Positions 46,868 through 55,213 of a stretch of DNA of 64,000 bases are shown here, piece after piece; positions within the stretch are counted from its first letter, which is position 1; each line of letters opens with the position of its first letter. Source of the stretch: CAVQEK01 sp964596645 (GTDB taxonomy: Bacteria; Bacteroidota; Bacteroidia; Cytophagales; Cyclobacteriaceae); NCBI GenBank assembly GCA_964596645.1, contig CAZQVB010000010.1, positions 69,811-133,810 on the forward strand, read 5' to 3'. The position numbers and the translations under genes are program-made. The notes under the pieces are model-generated. The model was not told the origin of the DNA. It searched no databases and worked only from the letters and a program-made list of their open reading frames with translations.

Positions 46868-47480
46868 TGCCTTCTAAAAATAACATAAAGCCAGCTATAA
46901 AGCCATAGCATAGACAATATCAGCAGGGCAAAACGCCTCAACAGGTTTATAAGTATTAGCCATAGGAGGTGCGCTTACCTTAAAATTGTCCCAGAGCGAG
47001 CCACGGTAGGGTACAGTTTGCTTGCGCACTTTAAACATTCTTGCCGCTATTCGTCAGTTCGCATATCGCAGTCTTGCTTAGCTTCGGGCAACGATTCCCT
47101 TGCTTTCGGGATTTTACCCTTTGGAACGATCGATTTATCGAAGGTAAATACAGAATAATTTAAATTGCTTAATTCTGAAAGAGTAGACATTTTGGCTATT
47201 CATCATTCTGCCAGAGACTTAGGTCAAAGAAAAATATACTAAACGCTTGCCAATCGAGCAGACAGCCAGTGAGCCGTTAAGCGCACTGGTTCGACTCTCA
47301 CAACGCCCAGCCCTTGCACGCATCAGAACATGGGTCTCTTATCAGGCGGTTACATTGGCTCTGGCCTTCAAAGCTCGATCGAAAAAATTAAGCCATCTTG
47401 TTCGGAAGATTTGTTTGCCGCTTTGCTCTGATCAATAGTGACCATCGTCTTCATCCATTTTTTTACAACTCCATCAATTC
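46868..47480. other. 613-bp non-coding region between divergent genes
   Basis: No convincing gene was seen. It holds the divergent upstream regions of the sensor (minus strand) and sulfatase 5 (plus strand). A 47-codon minus-strand frame at 47047-47190 starts MSTLSELSNLNYSVFTFDKS and has no recognised relative. An imperfect hairpin CCAGTG/CACTGG lies at 47266-47289. The stretch GCCAATCGAGCAGACAGCC near 47249 resembles GCCAGTCGAGTAGACGGCC near 44110 at the other end of the interval; its meaning is unknown. Confidence 0.5.
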
Positions 47481-48917
47481 ATGATACTACGTACTTCTTT
47501 GAACAAAATAGCACTCTTGCTGAGCCTTGGTGTTCTCGTGCTTTTTTGTGGGTGTCACAGCAAGAGTCAGAAGCAGTCGGCTGCACCCAATTTGCCCAAC
47601 GTCATTTACATTTTGGCCGACGACCTGGGCTATGGTGATCTGGGCTGCTACGGGCAAGAGCATTTTAGCACACCGCACATTGACAGGTTGGCCGCCGAAG
47701 GCATTCGTTTTACACGCCATTATGCGGGTAGCTCCGTTTGTGGACCTTCACGCTCTGTGCTCATGACCGGCTTACACACCGGCCATACCCCGATTCGCAG
47801 CAATGGAAGAGGCAAAACTGTTTTAGCCGACAGCGTCATTACGATAGCCGAAAAAATGAAAGAGGCGGGATATGTCACTGCCATGATCGGCAAGTGGGGC
47901 CTGGGAGACGCCGGCACATCGGGCATCCCCAACCGGCAGGGCTTCGATGAGTTTCTCGGTTATCTGGACCACATACAGGCGCACAACCATTTTCCTGACT
48001 TTCTCTGGCACAATCAGGACACGCTGCACCTTGATAATAAAGTGGAAATCACACAGCATGGCTACGCCGCAGGACTGGGTGGCGTGAGCACCAATAAAGT
48101 TCAATATGCCCAGGACCTGTTCGACGACAAAACATTGAGTTTTATAAAAGCCAATAAAGACACGAGCTTCTTTATCTACCTGGCCAGCCTCATTCCCCAT
48201 GCAAACAACGAGGCGGGCAAGGAAGGCATGGAAGTTCCTGATTGGGATGAATACGCCACCAAAGACTGGCCGGACCCGCAAAAGGGATTTGCCGCTATGA
48301 TAGGCAGACTCGACAATACGGTAGCACTCATACGCGATCAATTGAAAGCGCTTGGCATCGAGCAAAACACGCTGATCATATTTTCTTCAGACAACGGACC
48401 GCACAAAGAGGGTGGACAAGATCCGGAATTTTTTGACAGCAATGGCCCATGGCGGGGCATCAAACGCGACTTGTACGAAGGCGGCATACGTGTGCCCATG
48501 ATCGCCTGCTGGCCTGGCACCATTGCGGCCGCCCGCACTACCGACCATATGAGTGGCTTTCAGGATGTGATGCCCACATTGTGCCATATGGCCGGAGTGC
48601 CATCACCCAGCACCGATGGCATCAGCTTCTTGCCGCTGCTCAAGGGTGATAGCCAGCCTCAGCACGATTTTTTGTATTGGGAATTTCCAGAACGCGATGG
48701 CATGCAAGCTGTGCACAAAGGCGATTGGAAAGCCATTCGCACGAATGTATCCGTAATGGCACAGCCCCCGGTGGAGTTGTACCATCTTTCCAATGATCCG
48801 GATGAGTCCGACAATATCGCTTCGGACAATCCTGAAAAGGTGGCGGAGTTAGTGGATTTGATGGTGCAGGCGCATAAACCTTCTGCCTTGTTTCCCCTGT
48901 TGCCAGATGAGCGCTAG
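47481..48917 (+). CDS. S1-family sulfatase, number 5 (lipoprotein)
   Basis: 478 residues with lipobox VLVLFCGC. Catalytic features: NVIYILADDLGYGDLGCYG, C87-G-P-S-R in SVCGPSRSVLMTGLHTGHTP, GKWGLGDAG and FSSDNGPHKEGGQD. The Gly after the Cys is unusual but allowed in CxPxR. It shares with sulfatases 3 and 4 the TGxHxGHxxxRxN segment and the ending with a short PLLPDER, also seen as LLPEERQ in sulfatase 3. The gene is the first of a second glycan-processing unit and is followed 60 bp later by a GH42-like gene. Confidence 0.92.
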   Translation: MILRTSLNKIALLLSLGVLVLFCGCHSKSQKQSAAPNLPNVIYILADDLGYGDLGCYGQEHFSTPHIDRLAAEGIRFTRHYAGSSVCGPSRSVLMTGLHTGHTPIRSNGRGKTVLADSVITIAEKMKEAGYVTAMIGKWGLGDAGTSGIPNRQGFDEFLGYLDHIQAHNHFPDFLWHNQDTLHLDNKVEITQHGYAAGLGGVSTNKVQYAQDLFDDKTLSFIKANKDTSFFIYLASLIPHANNEAGKEGMEVPDWDEYATKDWPDPQKGFAAMIGRLDNTVALIRDQLKALGIEQNTLIIFSSDNGPHKEGGQDPEFFDSNGPWRGIKRDLYEGGIRVPMIACWPGTIAAARTTDHMSGFQDVMPTLCHMAGVPSPSTDGISFLPLLKGDSQPQHDFLYWEFPERDGMQAVHKGDWKAIRTNVSVMAQPPVELYHLSNDPDESDNIASDNPEKVAELVDLMVQAHKPSALFPLLPDER

Positions 48918-48977
48918 ATTTACTGCCTCATGCCATAGATATTGATAGGCATTCACTCATACTTTTTTTATGTTGTT

Positions 48978-50984
48978 ATGAAAATAGGAAGATCGATCAA
49001 AGTCGTATTATTTGCTTTAACACTCGCAATGGCAACACTTTCACTGCAAGCGCAGCAAGTGCCACTTTTCGGCGCGCAGGTTTTTATAGAGCCGGGGCAG
49101 ACGGACCGGGAAACTGAGGGTTGGTTCAGAACCATGAGTGAAAACGGTATGGCTATATGCCGCATCCGCATGTTTGAGTCCTACATGCGCCAGCCTGGTG
49201 GCACCTGGGATTTCAGCCTGTTCGATCGGGCTTTCGATTATGCCGAAAAATACGACATCAAGGTGATGGGCACGTTCTTTCCCGCCACAGAAAAAACAGA
49301 TATCGGTGGCTGGAAATTCCCTGAAACAGAAGAGCAGCTTCAGCAATTTGCCGAATTCATCAAAGCACTCACCACTCACTACAAAGACCACAAGGCCCTG
49401 CATGCCTGGGTGCTGATCAATGAGCCAGGTGGCGGGCTCAGTGACACACCGTTTTCTCGCATGATGAAGAAAAAATGGCTGCAGGAGCATCCGCAAAAGG
49501 AATCAGTGGAAAACGGCTACCCCGTACTGGTAGACCTGCAGGAAGGGCGCTTCGCACAATATATGACCTCCTGGATGCTTCAATGGATAGCCAATGAGGT
49601 GCGCAAACACGATTCTGACGTACATCTGCACGTCAATCCGCATGCAATATTTCAGTTGCTGCCGGAGTTTGACTTCACCCAATGGCGCAGCTTTCTCAAC
49701 AGTCTGGGTGGCTCGGCCCACGCGAGTTGGCATTTTTATCAATTTGAACGACCTGAGTACGCGCTGGCCATGTCACTGAACTGTGAAATACTCCGTGCCG
49801 GTGCCGGCCCATTGCCCTGGCTCATGACAGAGCTCCAGGGCGGCAACAATACCTACAGCGGCTCCAGGCCCATGAACCCCACCCCCGAAGAGGTGATCCA
49901 GTGGCTGTGGCTGGTGATGGCCACCGAGGGGAAGGGCAGTATATTTTGGACGCTCAACCCCAGGGCATCTGGTGTGGAATCTGGCGAATGGGCGTTGCTC
50001 GATTTTCAGCATCAGCCTACAGAGCGGGTAGCTGCCATACATCGCGTAAGCCAGTCGGTGAGAGCGCACAGTGCCATTATCGGCAATCTGAAAAAGGTTG
50101 ATCCGGGAGTCACACTGCTGTATGTGCGTGAGTCACTCTGGGCAGAAAGGGCCATAACAGAAGGAAGACCTTCTGCATCGGACGGCCGCGTATCCGGATT
50201 ATTGGATCTTTTTGGGTACTTCAAAGCTTTCAGTGCACAGGGGATCACGCCCAACGTGGCCGCCATAGAAGAATATGATTTTGAGGCGGATGACTTCTCA
50301 GGCCAATCGATAGTGCTGGCCAACCAAATAGCCCTGCCGCGTGCTTATCGCGAAGTGCTGGAAGGCTTCGTGCGCAAAGGCGGCACGCTATGGGTAGGTG
50401 GCCTTACCGGCTACTACGATGAAGACGTACACAATCAAATGCTTACCGGTTTTCCGTACAGCAATTTATTTGGTGGAAACATCTCCGAATTTCGCTACAT
50501 CGATCAGCCGTATACTTATACCCTTCAAGATTTTGAGCAGGCCATTCCCACCACCGGGTGGATGGGCCTTATAAAGCCCGAACAAAAAGCTGAAATACTG
50601 TCGCAGCACAATGAACTGGCTACAGCCATTAGATATGCATATGGTAAGGGCAAGGTAATATGGGTGCCATCGCTGCTGGGCAGAGCAGCATGGGAAGGGA
50701 ATGCCATGCCGCTCTCAGAATATTTGCAAGAGCATATGTTGAAGGATCAACCGCCTTTTGCATTTACGAAGTATCAAAGTGACATACTGATGAAGACCCT
50801 TCGGTCGGGAGAGAAAATGGTCACTGTGCTTATCAATAAATCGGCAGAAAAAAAGGACATAACCATGAAAGGTGCAGCATCACAAAGGAAGCCGCAGCTG
50901 ATCTTCAGCAGTGGAGCAGGAAGGGTAAACGGCAATAAGGTGCACATAACACCAGAAGAAACGCTGGTGATCGTTTGGGAGTAG
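48978..50984 (+). CDS. GH42-like secreted glycosidase (putative beta-galactosidase)
   Basis: About 668 residues from ATG 48978 with signal peptide (VVLFALTLAMATLSLQAQ). The TIM barrel shows clan GH-A residues: HAWVLINEPGG with acid/base E149 and PWLMTELQGGNNTYSG with nucleophile-like E285. The following region has the GATase-like trimerisation fold of GH42 (FEADDFSGQSIVLANQIALP, GFVRKGGTLWVGGLTGYYDE). Characterised GH42 enzymes act on beta-galactosides, including carrageenan-derived oligosaccharides in marine bacteria. It is flanked by sulfatases 5 and 6, so it probably acts on a desulfated product. Confidence 0.75.
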   Translation: MKIGRSIKVVLFALTLAMATLSLQAQQVPLFGAQVFIEPGQTDRETEGWFRTMSENGMAICRIRMFESYMRQPGGTWDFSLFDRAFDYAEKYDIKVMGTFFPATEKTDIGGWKFPETEEQLQQFAEFIKALTTHYKDHKALHAWVLINEPGGGLSDTPFSRMMKKKWLQEHPQKESVENGYPVLVDLQEGRFAQYMTSWMLQWIANEVRKHDSDVHLHVNPHAIFQLLPEFDFTQWRSFLNSLGGSAHASWHFYQFERPEYALAMSLNCEILRAGAGPLPWLMTELQGGNNTYSGSRPMNPTPEEVIQWLWLVMATEGKGSIFWTLNPRASGVESGEWALLDFQHQPTERVAAIHRVSQSVRAHSAIIGNLKKVDPGVTLLYVRESLWAERAITEGRPSASDGRVSGLLDLFGYFKAFSAQGITPNVAAIEEYDFEADDFSGQSIVLANQIALPRAYREVLEGFVRKGGTLWVGGLTGYYDEDVHNQMLTGFPYSNLFGGNISEFRYIDQPYTYTLQDFEQAIPTTGWMGLIKPEQKAEILSQHNELATAIRYAYGKGKVIWVPSLLGRAAWEGNAMPLSEYLQEHMLKDQPPFAFTKYQSDILMKTLRSGEKMVTVLINKSAEKKDITMKGAASQRKPQLIFSSGAGRVNGNKVHITPEETLVIVWE

Positions 50985-51077
50985 GCTGATAGTGGCCTCT
51001 CGGCAATTCATTGATATTACGAACCTAGAACATACTGACCCAAGCGTATGTCAGTATCTCGAAATAACCTTTCAATT

Positions 51078-52643
51078 ATGAAAAAGCTCAATTTTTTATT
51101 TGTATCGATTGCCATTTTTTTTCTTGCGTCGTGCAGCGGCAACAAGCCCGCCGACACAGCCGAAGCGAACCGTAAACAGGAGGCCTCCACGCCCAACATC
51201 ATCATCATATATGCCGATGATCTGGGCTACGGCGATGTAGGTGCTTATGGTGCCACGCACATTCGTACACCCAATATTGATAAATTGGCCCATGGCGGCG
51301 TGCGGTTTACCGACGGATATGCCAGCTCTGCCACCTGTACGCCCAGCCGGTATGCACTGCTCACCGGGGTTTATCCGTGGCGCAACGAAGATGCGGCCAT
51401 CTTGCCCGGTACAGCCCCCCTCATCATCGATACCGCGCAAATGACCTTGCCGAAAATGCTGAAGGCACAGGGTTATCACACCGGCATAGTGGGCAAATGG
51501 CACCTGGGCCTGGGCCGTGGTCATGTTGACTGGAATGCGCACATCGCACCGGGGCCCAATGATGTGGGTTTCGATCACTCATATATCATGGCAGCTACGC
51601 AAGACAGGGTGCCGACGGTATACATTGAAAATGGATATGTGGTAAACCTTGACCCGAATGATCCCATACAGGTGAACTATGAAAAAAACTTTGAAGGGGA
51701 GCCCACCGGCAAGGACAATCCCGAATTGCTGAAAATGAGATGGCACCACGGCCACAACAACAGCATAGTGAATGGCATACCGCGCATTGGATATATGCAA
51801 GGTGGTGAGGCTGCCAAATGGGTAGATGAAGATATGGCCGACCGCTTTTTGGAAGAGGCACAGCGGTATGTAAGGGAAAATAAGAGCGCACCGTTTTTTC
51901 TTTATTATGCACTGCAGCAGCCCCATGTGCCACGTACGCCTCACCAGCGCTTTGTTGGGCAGTCGGGCATGGGCCCCAGGGGCGATGCCATCGTAGAGGC
52001 AGATTGGTGCGTAGGGCAATTGCTAAAAACCCTTGAGGAAGAAGGCCTGGCCGAAAATACACTCATCATATTCTCCAGCGACAACGGGCCCGTACTGAAT
52101 GACGGATACTACGACGATGCCGTAGAAAAGCTGGGCGACCACAAGCCTGCCGGGCCTTTGCGCGGTGGTAAGTACAGCCTCTTTCAGGCAGGTACGCGCG
52201 TTCCGACGATCACCTACTGGCCCGGCACCATCAGCCCGGGTGTTTCGCATGCGCTGGTATGCCAACTGGACCTGCTTTCGTCGTTGGCCGCACTGACTGG
52301 CTCCGGTGTCCGGGGGCGCGACAGTAAAGATCTGCTGGACGTGCTGTTGGGCAAAAGCGACGACGGCCGTGATGCCTTGGTGCTGGAGGCCACTTCCCGC
52401 ACCGCCCTTCGCCAGGGAGAGTGGATGATGATACCGCCATACAAAGGACCAAGCGTGAATACGGAGGTGGATATAGAGCTGGGCAATGATGCTGGTTTTC
52501 AGCTGTACCACCTGGCCGACGACATCAGCGAACAAAACAACCTGGCCGACAGCCTGCCGGCAAAGCTGGAAGAGATGCGACAGATTTTCAGCGCGATCAG
52601 AGGCTCAGGCCACGAAAACGTGAAGCCATTGGAGTTGAAGTGA
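51078..52643 (+). CDS. S1-family sulfatase, number 6 (lipoprotein)
   Basis: About 521 residues from ATG 51078, with lipobox AIFFLASC. Catalytic features: NIIIIYADDLGYGDVGAYG, C87-T-P-S-R in ATCTPSRYALLTGVYPWRNE, GKWHLGLGRG and FSSDNGPVLNDGYY. It has a long insertion after the GKWH motif (to about residue 260), which distinguishes it from sulfatases 3-5, and its YPWR segment matches a different S1 branch. Having several different branches suggests that sulfate is removed from more than one position of the glycan. Confidence 0.92.
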   Translation: MKKLNFLFVSIAIFFLASCSGNKPADTAEANRKQEASTPNIIIIYADDLGYGDVGAYGATHIRTPNIDKLAHGGVRFTDGYASSATCTPSRYALLTGVYPWRNEDAAILPGTAPLIIDTAQMTLPKMLKAQGYHTGIVGKWHLGLGRGHVDWNAHIAPGPNDVGFDHSYIMAATQDRVPTVYIENGYVVNLDPNDPIQVNYEKNFEGEPTGKDNPELLKMRWHHGHNNSIVNGIPRIGYMQGGEAAKWVDEDMADRFLEEAQRYVRENKSAPFFLYYALQQPHVPRTPHQRFVGQSGMGPRGDAIVEADWCVGQLLKTLEEEGLAENTLIIFSSDNGPVLNDGYYDDAVEKLGDHKPAGPLRGGKYSLFQAGTRVPTITYWPGTISPGVSHALVCQLDLLSSLAALTGSGVRGRDSKDLLDVLLGKSDDGRDALVLEATSRTALRQGEWMMIPPYKGPSVNTEVDIELGNDAGFQLYHLADDISEQNNLADSLPAKLEEMRQIFSAIRGSGHENVKPLELK

Positions 52644-52928
52644 GATAAATCAAATTCTTTTTGCGTATACATTTCTGCACTCCAAGATGGATAAAAATGA
52701 TGCATAAGCCCGTGGCATAATGTGGTATATTTTGCTACATTAGCCCCGAAGATTTTTCAATTTTTTTTAATGAGTATCGGCATCTAGTACCGTTTTTTTA
52801 TCGATATCCTTTCCATACTATAGGGCAAAATGGTTTCTGTCCTGACCTAACTTATATAGAGGTGGAAGGCAAGCACCGAAAAGTATCGGGTGATTTTTTA
52901 AGAATGCCGGCATTTTTTCTTTTCAGAT
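52644..52928. other. Intergenic region before the CRISPR-associated block
   Basis: 285 bp with no gene. AT-rich stretches (52718-52800) may hold the promoter of the WYL gene; no clean TAnnTTTG was found. Near the 3' end lies the palindrome at 52903-52914. It forms the border between the PUL and the WYL/HIRAN/CRISPR block. Confidence 0.5.
52903..52914. promoter_or_regulatory. Perfect 12-bp palindrome AATGCCGGCATT just upstream of the WYL regulator
   Basis: It is centred about 20 bp before the WYL start codon and followed by a run of T. It could be an operator for autoregulation by the helix-turn-helix protein. The stem without loop is too short for a good terminator. Confidence 0.4.
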
Positions 52929-53825
52929 ATGGACCAGCCCAAGCTCGACCGGTTGCTGCGAATCATGAAAATGCTGACGGGCAACCTCACTTACTCGGTG
53001 GCCGAAATAGCAGAGCGCATGCACACCTCTCCCCGTACCGTGTACCGCTATATCGACACCTTCCGCGATGCTGGATTTGTGATCAAAAAAAAGGACCATG
53101 CCGTGCGCATCGACCGCACCTCGCCCCATTTCAAAGAGATCAGTTCCCTCATACACTTTACCCATGAAGAGGCGCACATATTGAAGCGTGCCATAGAGGC
53201 TATAGACGAAACCAACCTGATAAAGCAAAACCTAAAGAAAAAGCTGTATACCGTGTACGACTATAAAATATTGGCAGACACGGTGGTGAAGGGAAAAAAC
53301 GCCCAAAATGTAAATCAACTGGTGGAGGCCATCGAAAATAAGCGCCGGGTGGTGCTTTGCGACTACAGCTCTGCCCATGGGCAGAGCGTGCGTTCGAGGC
53401 TGGTGGAGCCATTTGCCTTTACCACCAACTATATACAGTTATGGGCGTATGAGCCTGAAGCAGAAGAAAGCAAGCTTTTTAAACTATCGCGTATAGCGAG
53501 TGTAAAGGTGCTGGAGGCAGGCTGGGCACATCCTTCTGAGCACAAGGTGGGCCACCTGGACATATTCCGGCTCAGCAGCGAAGATCGGCTGCCCGTGCGC
53601 CTCAGGCTGTCACTGCGTGCAGCACAACTGCTGATGGAAGAGTACCCACTGGCAGAAACATACCTCACTCAGGTAGATGAAGCCCGCTGGATACTCGATA
53701 CGGAGGTGTGCAGCTTTGAAGGAGTCGGCCGATTTGTGATGGGCCTCACCCACGAGATAGAAGTACTGGAAACAGCGGCATTTAAAAAATACCTGCAGCA
53801 GCGCCTACAACAAATAAAAATATAG
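52929..53825 (+). CDS. HTH/WYL-domain transcriptional regulator
   Basis: 298 residues. The N-terminal helix-turn-helix (TYSVAEIAERMHTSPRTVYR) is of DeoR/YafY type. The WYL domain lies at about residues 140-215 (AIENKRRVVLCDYSSAHGQ, VRSRLVEPFAFTTNYIQLWA, plus the family-typical PFAFT and LFKLSRIASVKV), followed by the WCX extension to the C-terminus. WYL proteins sense nucleic-acid-related ligands and often regulate CRISPR-Cas or phage-defence genes. It stands directly upstream of the HIRAN and cas genes on the same strand and is a good candidate regulator of them. Confidence 0.88.
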   Translation: MDQPKLDRLLRIMKMLTGNLTYSVAEIAERMHTSPRTVYRYIDTFRDAGFVIKKKDHAVRIDRTSPHFKEISSLIHFTHEEAHILKRAIEAIDETNLIKQNLKKKLYTVYDYKILADTVVKGKNAQNVNQLVEAIENKRRVVLCDYSSAHGQSVRSRLVEPFAFTTNYIQLWAYEPEAEESKLFKLSRIASVKVLEAGWAHPSEHKVGHLDIFRLSSEDRLPVRLRLSLRAAQLLMEEYPLAETYLTQVDEARWILDTEVCSFEGVGRFVMGLTHEIEVLETAAFKKYLQQRLQQIKI

Positions 53826-53867
53826 CCTGTGACAGAAGTTGACAAAACGCCACCGGTACTTGGTACC

Positions 53868-54206
53868 ATGAAAAAGAAGAGAAGACAAATGGAGAGCCGG
53901 AATCTGACCGATTTTAATGTGGCAGGCTTCACCTACTACGATGGCGCAGATGTTTTTGCAAAGTTGAGCATTGGCACCAGGCTGCGGCTGGTGGCAGAGC
54001 CCAACAACCAATACGATGGCAGGGCGGTGGCTCTGTATTACAAGAGCAAGAAGATCGGTTTTGTACCGAGAAATGAAAACGCGGTGATCAGCAAATTCCT
54101 TAGCCTGGGATATAAGGACATCTTTCAGGTGATCGTCAACCGCTTATCGCCAACCGAATACCCCGAGTCGCAGGTAGGGGTGGTGGTGAAGGTGAGGCGG
54201 AGGTAA
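53868..54206 (+). CDS. HIRAN-domain protein
   Basis: About 112 residues from ATG 53868; GTG 53829 would lengthen it by 13 residues. The HIRAN pattern is clear: FNVAGFTYYDGADVFAKLS, GTRLRLVAEPNNQYDGRAV, ALYYKSKKIGFVPRNENAVI. HIRAN domains bind DNA ends, in eukaryotes the 3' ends of stalled forks. Stand-alone bacterial versions are often found near DNA-processing or defence genes. Here it lies between the WYL regulator and cas6, 42 bp after the former. The function is inferred only from fold and position. A 17-bp tandem repeat begins inside its last codons. Confidence 0.82.
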   Translation: MKKKRRQMESRNLTDFNVAGFTYYDGADVFAKLSIGTRLRLVAEPNNQYDGRAVALYYKSKKIGFVPRNENAVISKFLSLGYKDIFQVIVNRLSPTEYPESQVGVVVKVRRR

Positions 54207-54230
54207 GGGTGAGGCGGAGGTAAGGGTGAG
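54191..54230. repeat. Short tandem repeat at the 3' end of the HIRAN gene
   Basis: The 17-bp unit GGTGAGGCGGAGGTAAG occurs at 54191-54207 and 54208-54224 with a partial third copy to 54230. The first unit contains the HIRAN stop codon, so it is probably a recent slippage duplication. Confidence 0.8.
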
Positions 54231-54249
54231 TTGGCGATAAGTCGATGAA

Positions 54250-54266
54250 ATTATCAGTTTGATAAT
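54250..54266. promoter_or_regulatory. Inverted repeat ATTATCA-GTT-TGATAAT upstream of the cas6 region
   Basis: Perfect 7-bp arms with a 3-bp spacer, 17 bp before the truncated cas6 copy. The form is operator-like. It is a candidate site for the WYL regulator or another repressor; no direct evidence. Confidence 0.4.
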
Positions 54267-54282
54267 GATAACCTTTTAAGAA

Positions 54283-54489
54283 ATGAAAATGCACAAAACC
54301 ACTACAAGAAGTAGAACAACGGCTCCATTCACATGCAAAACCAACCTGATCGGGGCTTTCCATAAATGGTTTGGGCCAAATGGCTGTCAAGGCATGTTGG
54401 GAATATTTACATTTTTAATAATATCCAACAGGTCCGATTTAGCATTAATACAACCTAATAATTTCAATTCCATATTGGATTTAAATTAA
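54283..54489 (+). pseudogene. Truncated N-terminal duplicate of cas6
   Basis: 68 codons. The first ~33 residues (MKMHKTTTRSRTTAPF, NLIGAFHKWFGPNG) parallel the N-terminus of the intact Cas6 255 bp downstream (MKIHLTTTPNSTVVSF, NLAGAFHKWLGKND), including the conserved AFHKW segment. After that the sequence is unrelated and the frame soon ends. It seems to be the remnant of a second cas6 or a partial duplication. A short peptide may still be made, but RNase activity is not expected without the C-terminal glycine-rich loop. Confidence 0.65.
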
Positions 54490-54535
54490 AACGGCGTAAA
54501 TTGGATTTTGTTCATTTATTAATACAACTTAATAA
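54444..54535. repeat. 18-bp direct repeats upstream of cas6
   Basis: ATTAATACAACCTAATAA (54444-54461) and ATTAATACAACTTAATAA (54518-54535) differ at one base. The second ends 2 bp before the cas6 start. They may be duplicated promoter or regulatory elements, or footprints of the duplication that left the truncated cas6. Confidence 0.5.
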
Positions 54536-54537
54536 GG

Positions 54538-55197
54538 ATGAAAATACACCTGACCACTACTCCCAACTCCACCGTGGTTTCTTTTAATTACCAAAAAAAC
54601 CTTGCTGGCGCTTTTCATAAATGGCTGGGCAAAAATGACATCCACGATGGCATCTCCCTATATTCTTACTCCTGGTTAAAAGGAAGCACTGCCACAAAAA
54701 ATCAGGGACTCGATTTTAGAAGTGGTTCTGTGTGGAGCATTGGGGCATATGACCCCCAGATCATCCGCGACCTAATTGAAGGCATTCGGCAAGATCCATC
54801 GCTTTTCCACGGTATGGAAGTACTCGAAGTGGTGATACAGGAAGACATTGAGGAGGAGGGAAAGTGCCGATTTCTGGTAGACAGCCCTGTGTTTGTGAAG
54901 CGGAAAGAAGGTGCTCGCATTAAGTATTTTCTGCATGACGAGCCCGGGGTTGATCAAATGCTGACCGAGACTTTGCAGCACAAACTAAAGATAGCCGGCC
55001 TTGATGCGGAGGGGCTGTCTGTGGCTTTCGATACAACATACCCCAGACCAAAGACAAAATACATCACTTACAACGGCATAGGCTGCAGGGCCAGCCTCTG
55101 CCCGGTAATTGTTCAAGGCTCAAAAGAGCAGCTTGCCTTTGCCTGGAATGTGGGAGTAGGCAATAGCACCGGAATAGGCTTTGGTGCTTTGCGATAA
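54538..55197 (+). CDS. cas6: CRISPR pre-crRNA endoribonuclease Cas6
   Basis: 219 residues. The N-terminal ferredoxin-like half has NLAGAFHKWLGKND, where the His is a plausible catalytic residue. The C-terminus ends with the glycine-rich loop GVGNSTGIGFGALR typical of Cas6, preceded by the SLCPVIVQGSKEQLAFAWN strand. It cuts the array transcript within each repeat and leaves an 8-nt tag; the repeat here ends in ATTGAAAT, which fits. It is the first gene of the cas operon and is followed 16 bp later by the cas5-like gene. Confidence 0.88.
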   Translation: MKIHLTTTPNSTVVSFNYQKNLAGAFHKWLGKNDIHDGISLYSYSWLKGSTATKNQGLDFRSGSVWSIGAYDPQIIRDLIEGIRQDPSLFHGMEVLEVVIQEDIEEEGKCRFLVDSPVFVKRKEGARIKYFLHDEPGVDQMLTETLQHKLKIAGLDAEGLSVAFDTTYPRPKTKYITYNGIGCRASLCPVIVQGSKEQLAFAWNVGVGNSTGIGFGALR

Positions 55198-55213
55198 TTT
55201 AAAAATCAAGACG

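Noticed and set aside
47247..47438. Possible tRNA fragment (GGTTCGACTCTCAC) and a 63-codon frame
   Set aside because: The T-arm-like string is not supported by acceptor, D or anticodon stems, and the frame has no family signature; the region looks non-coding.
54191..54230. Tandem repeat considered as a mini CRISPR or direct-repeat array
   Set aside because: Units are adjacent without spacers and only 17 bp long.
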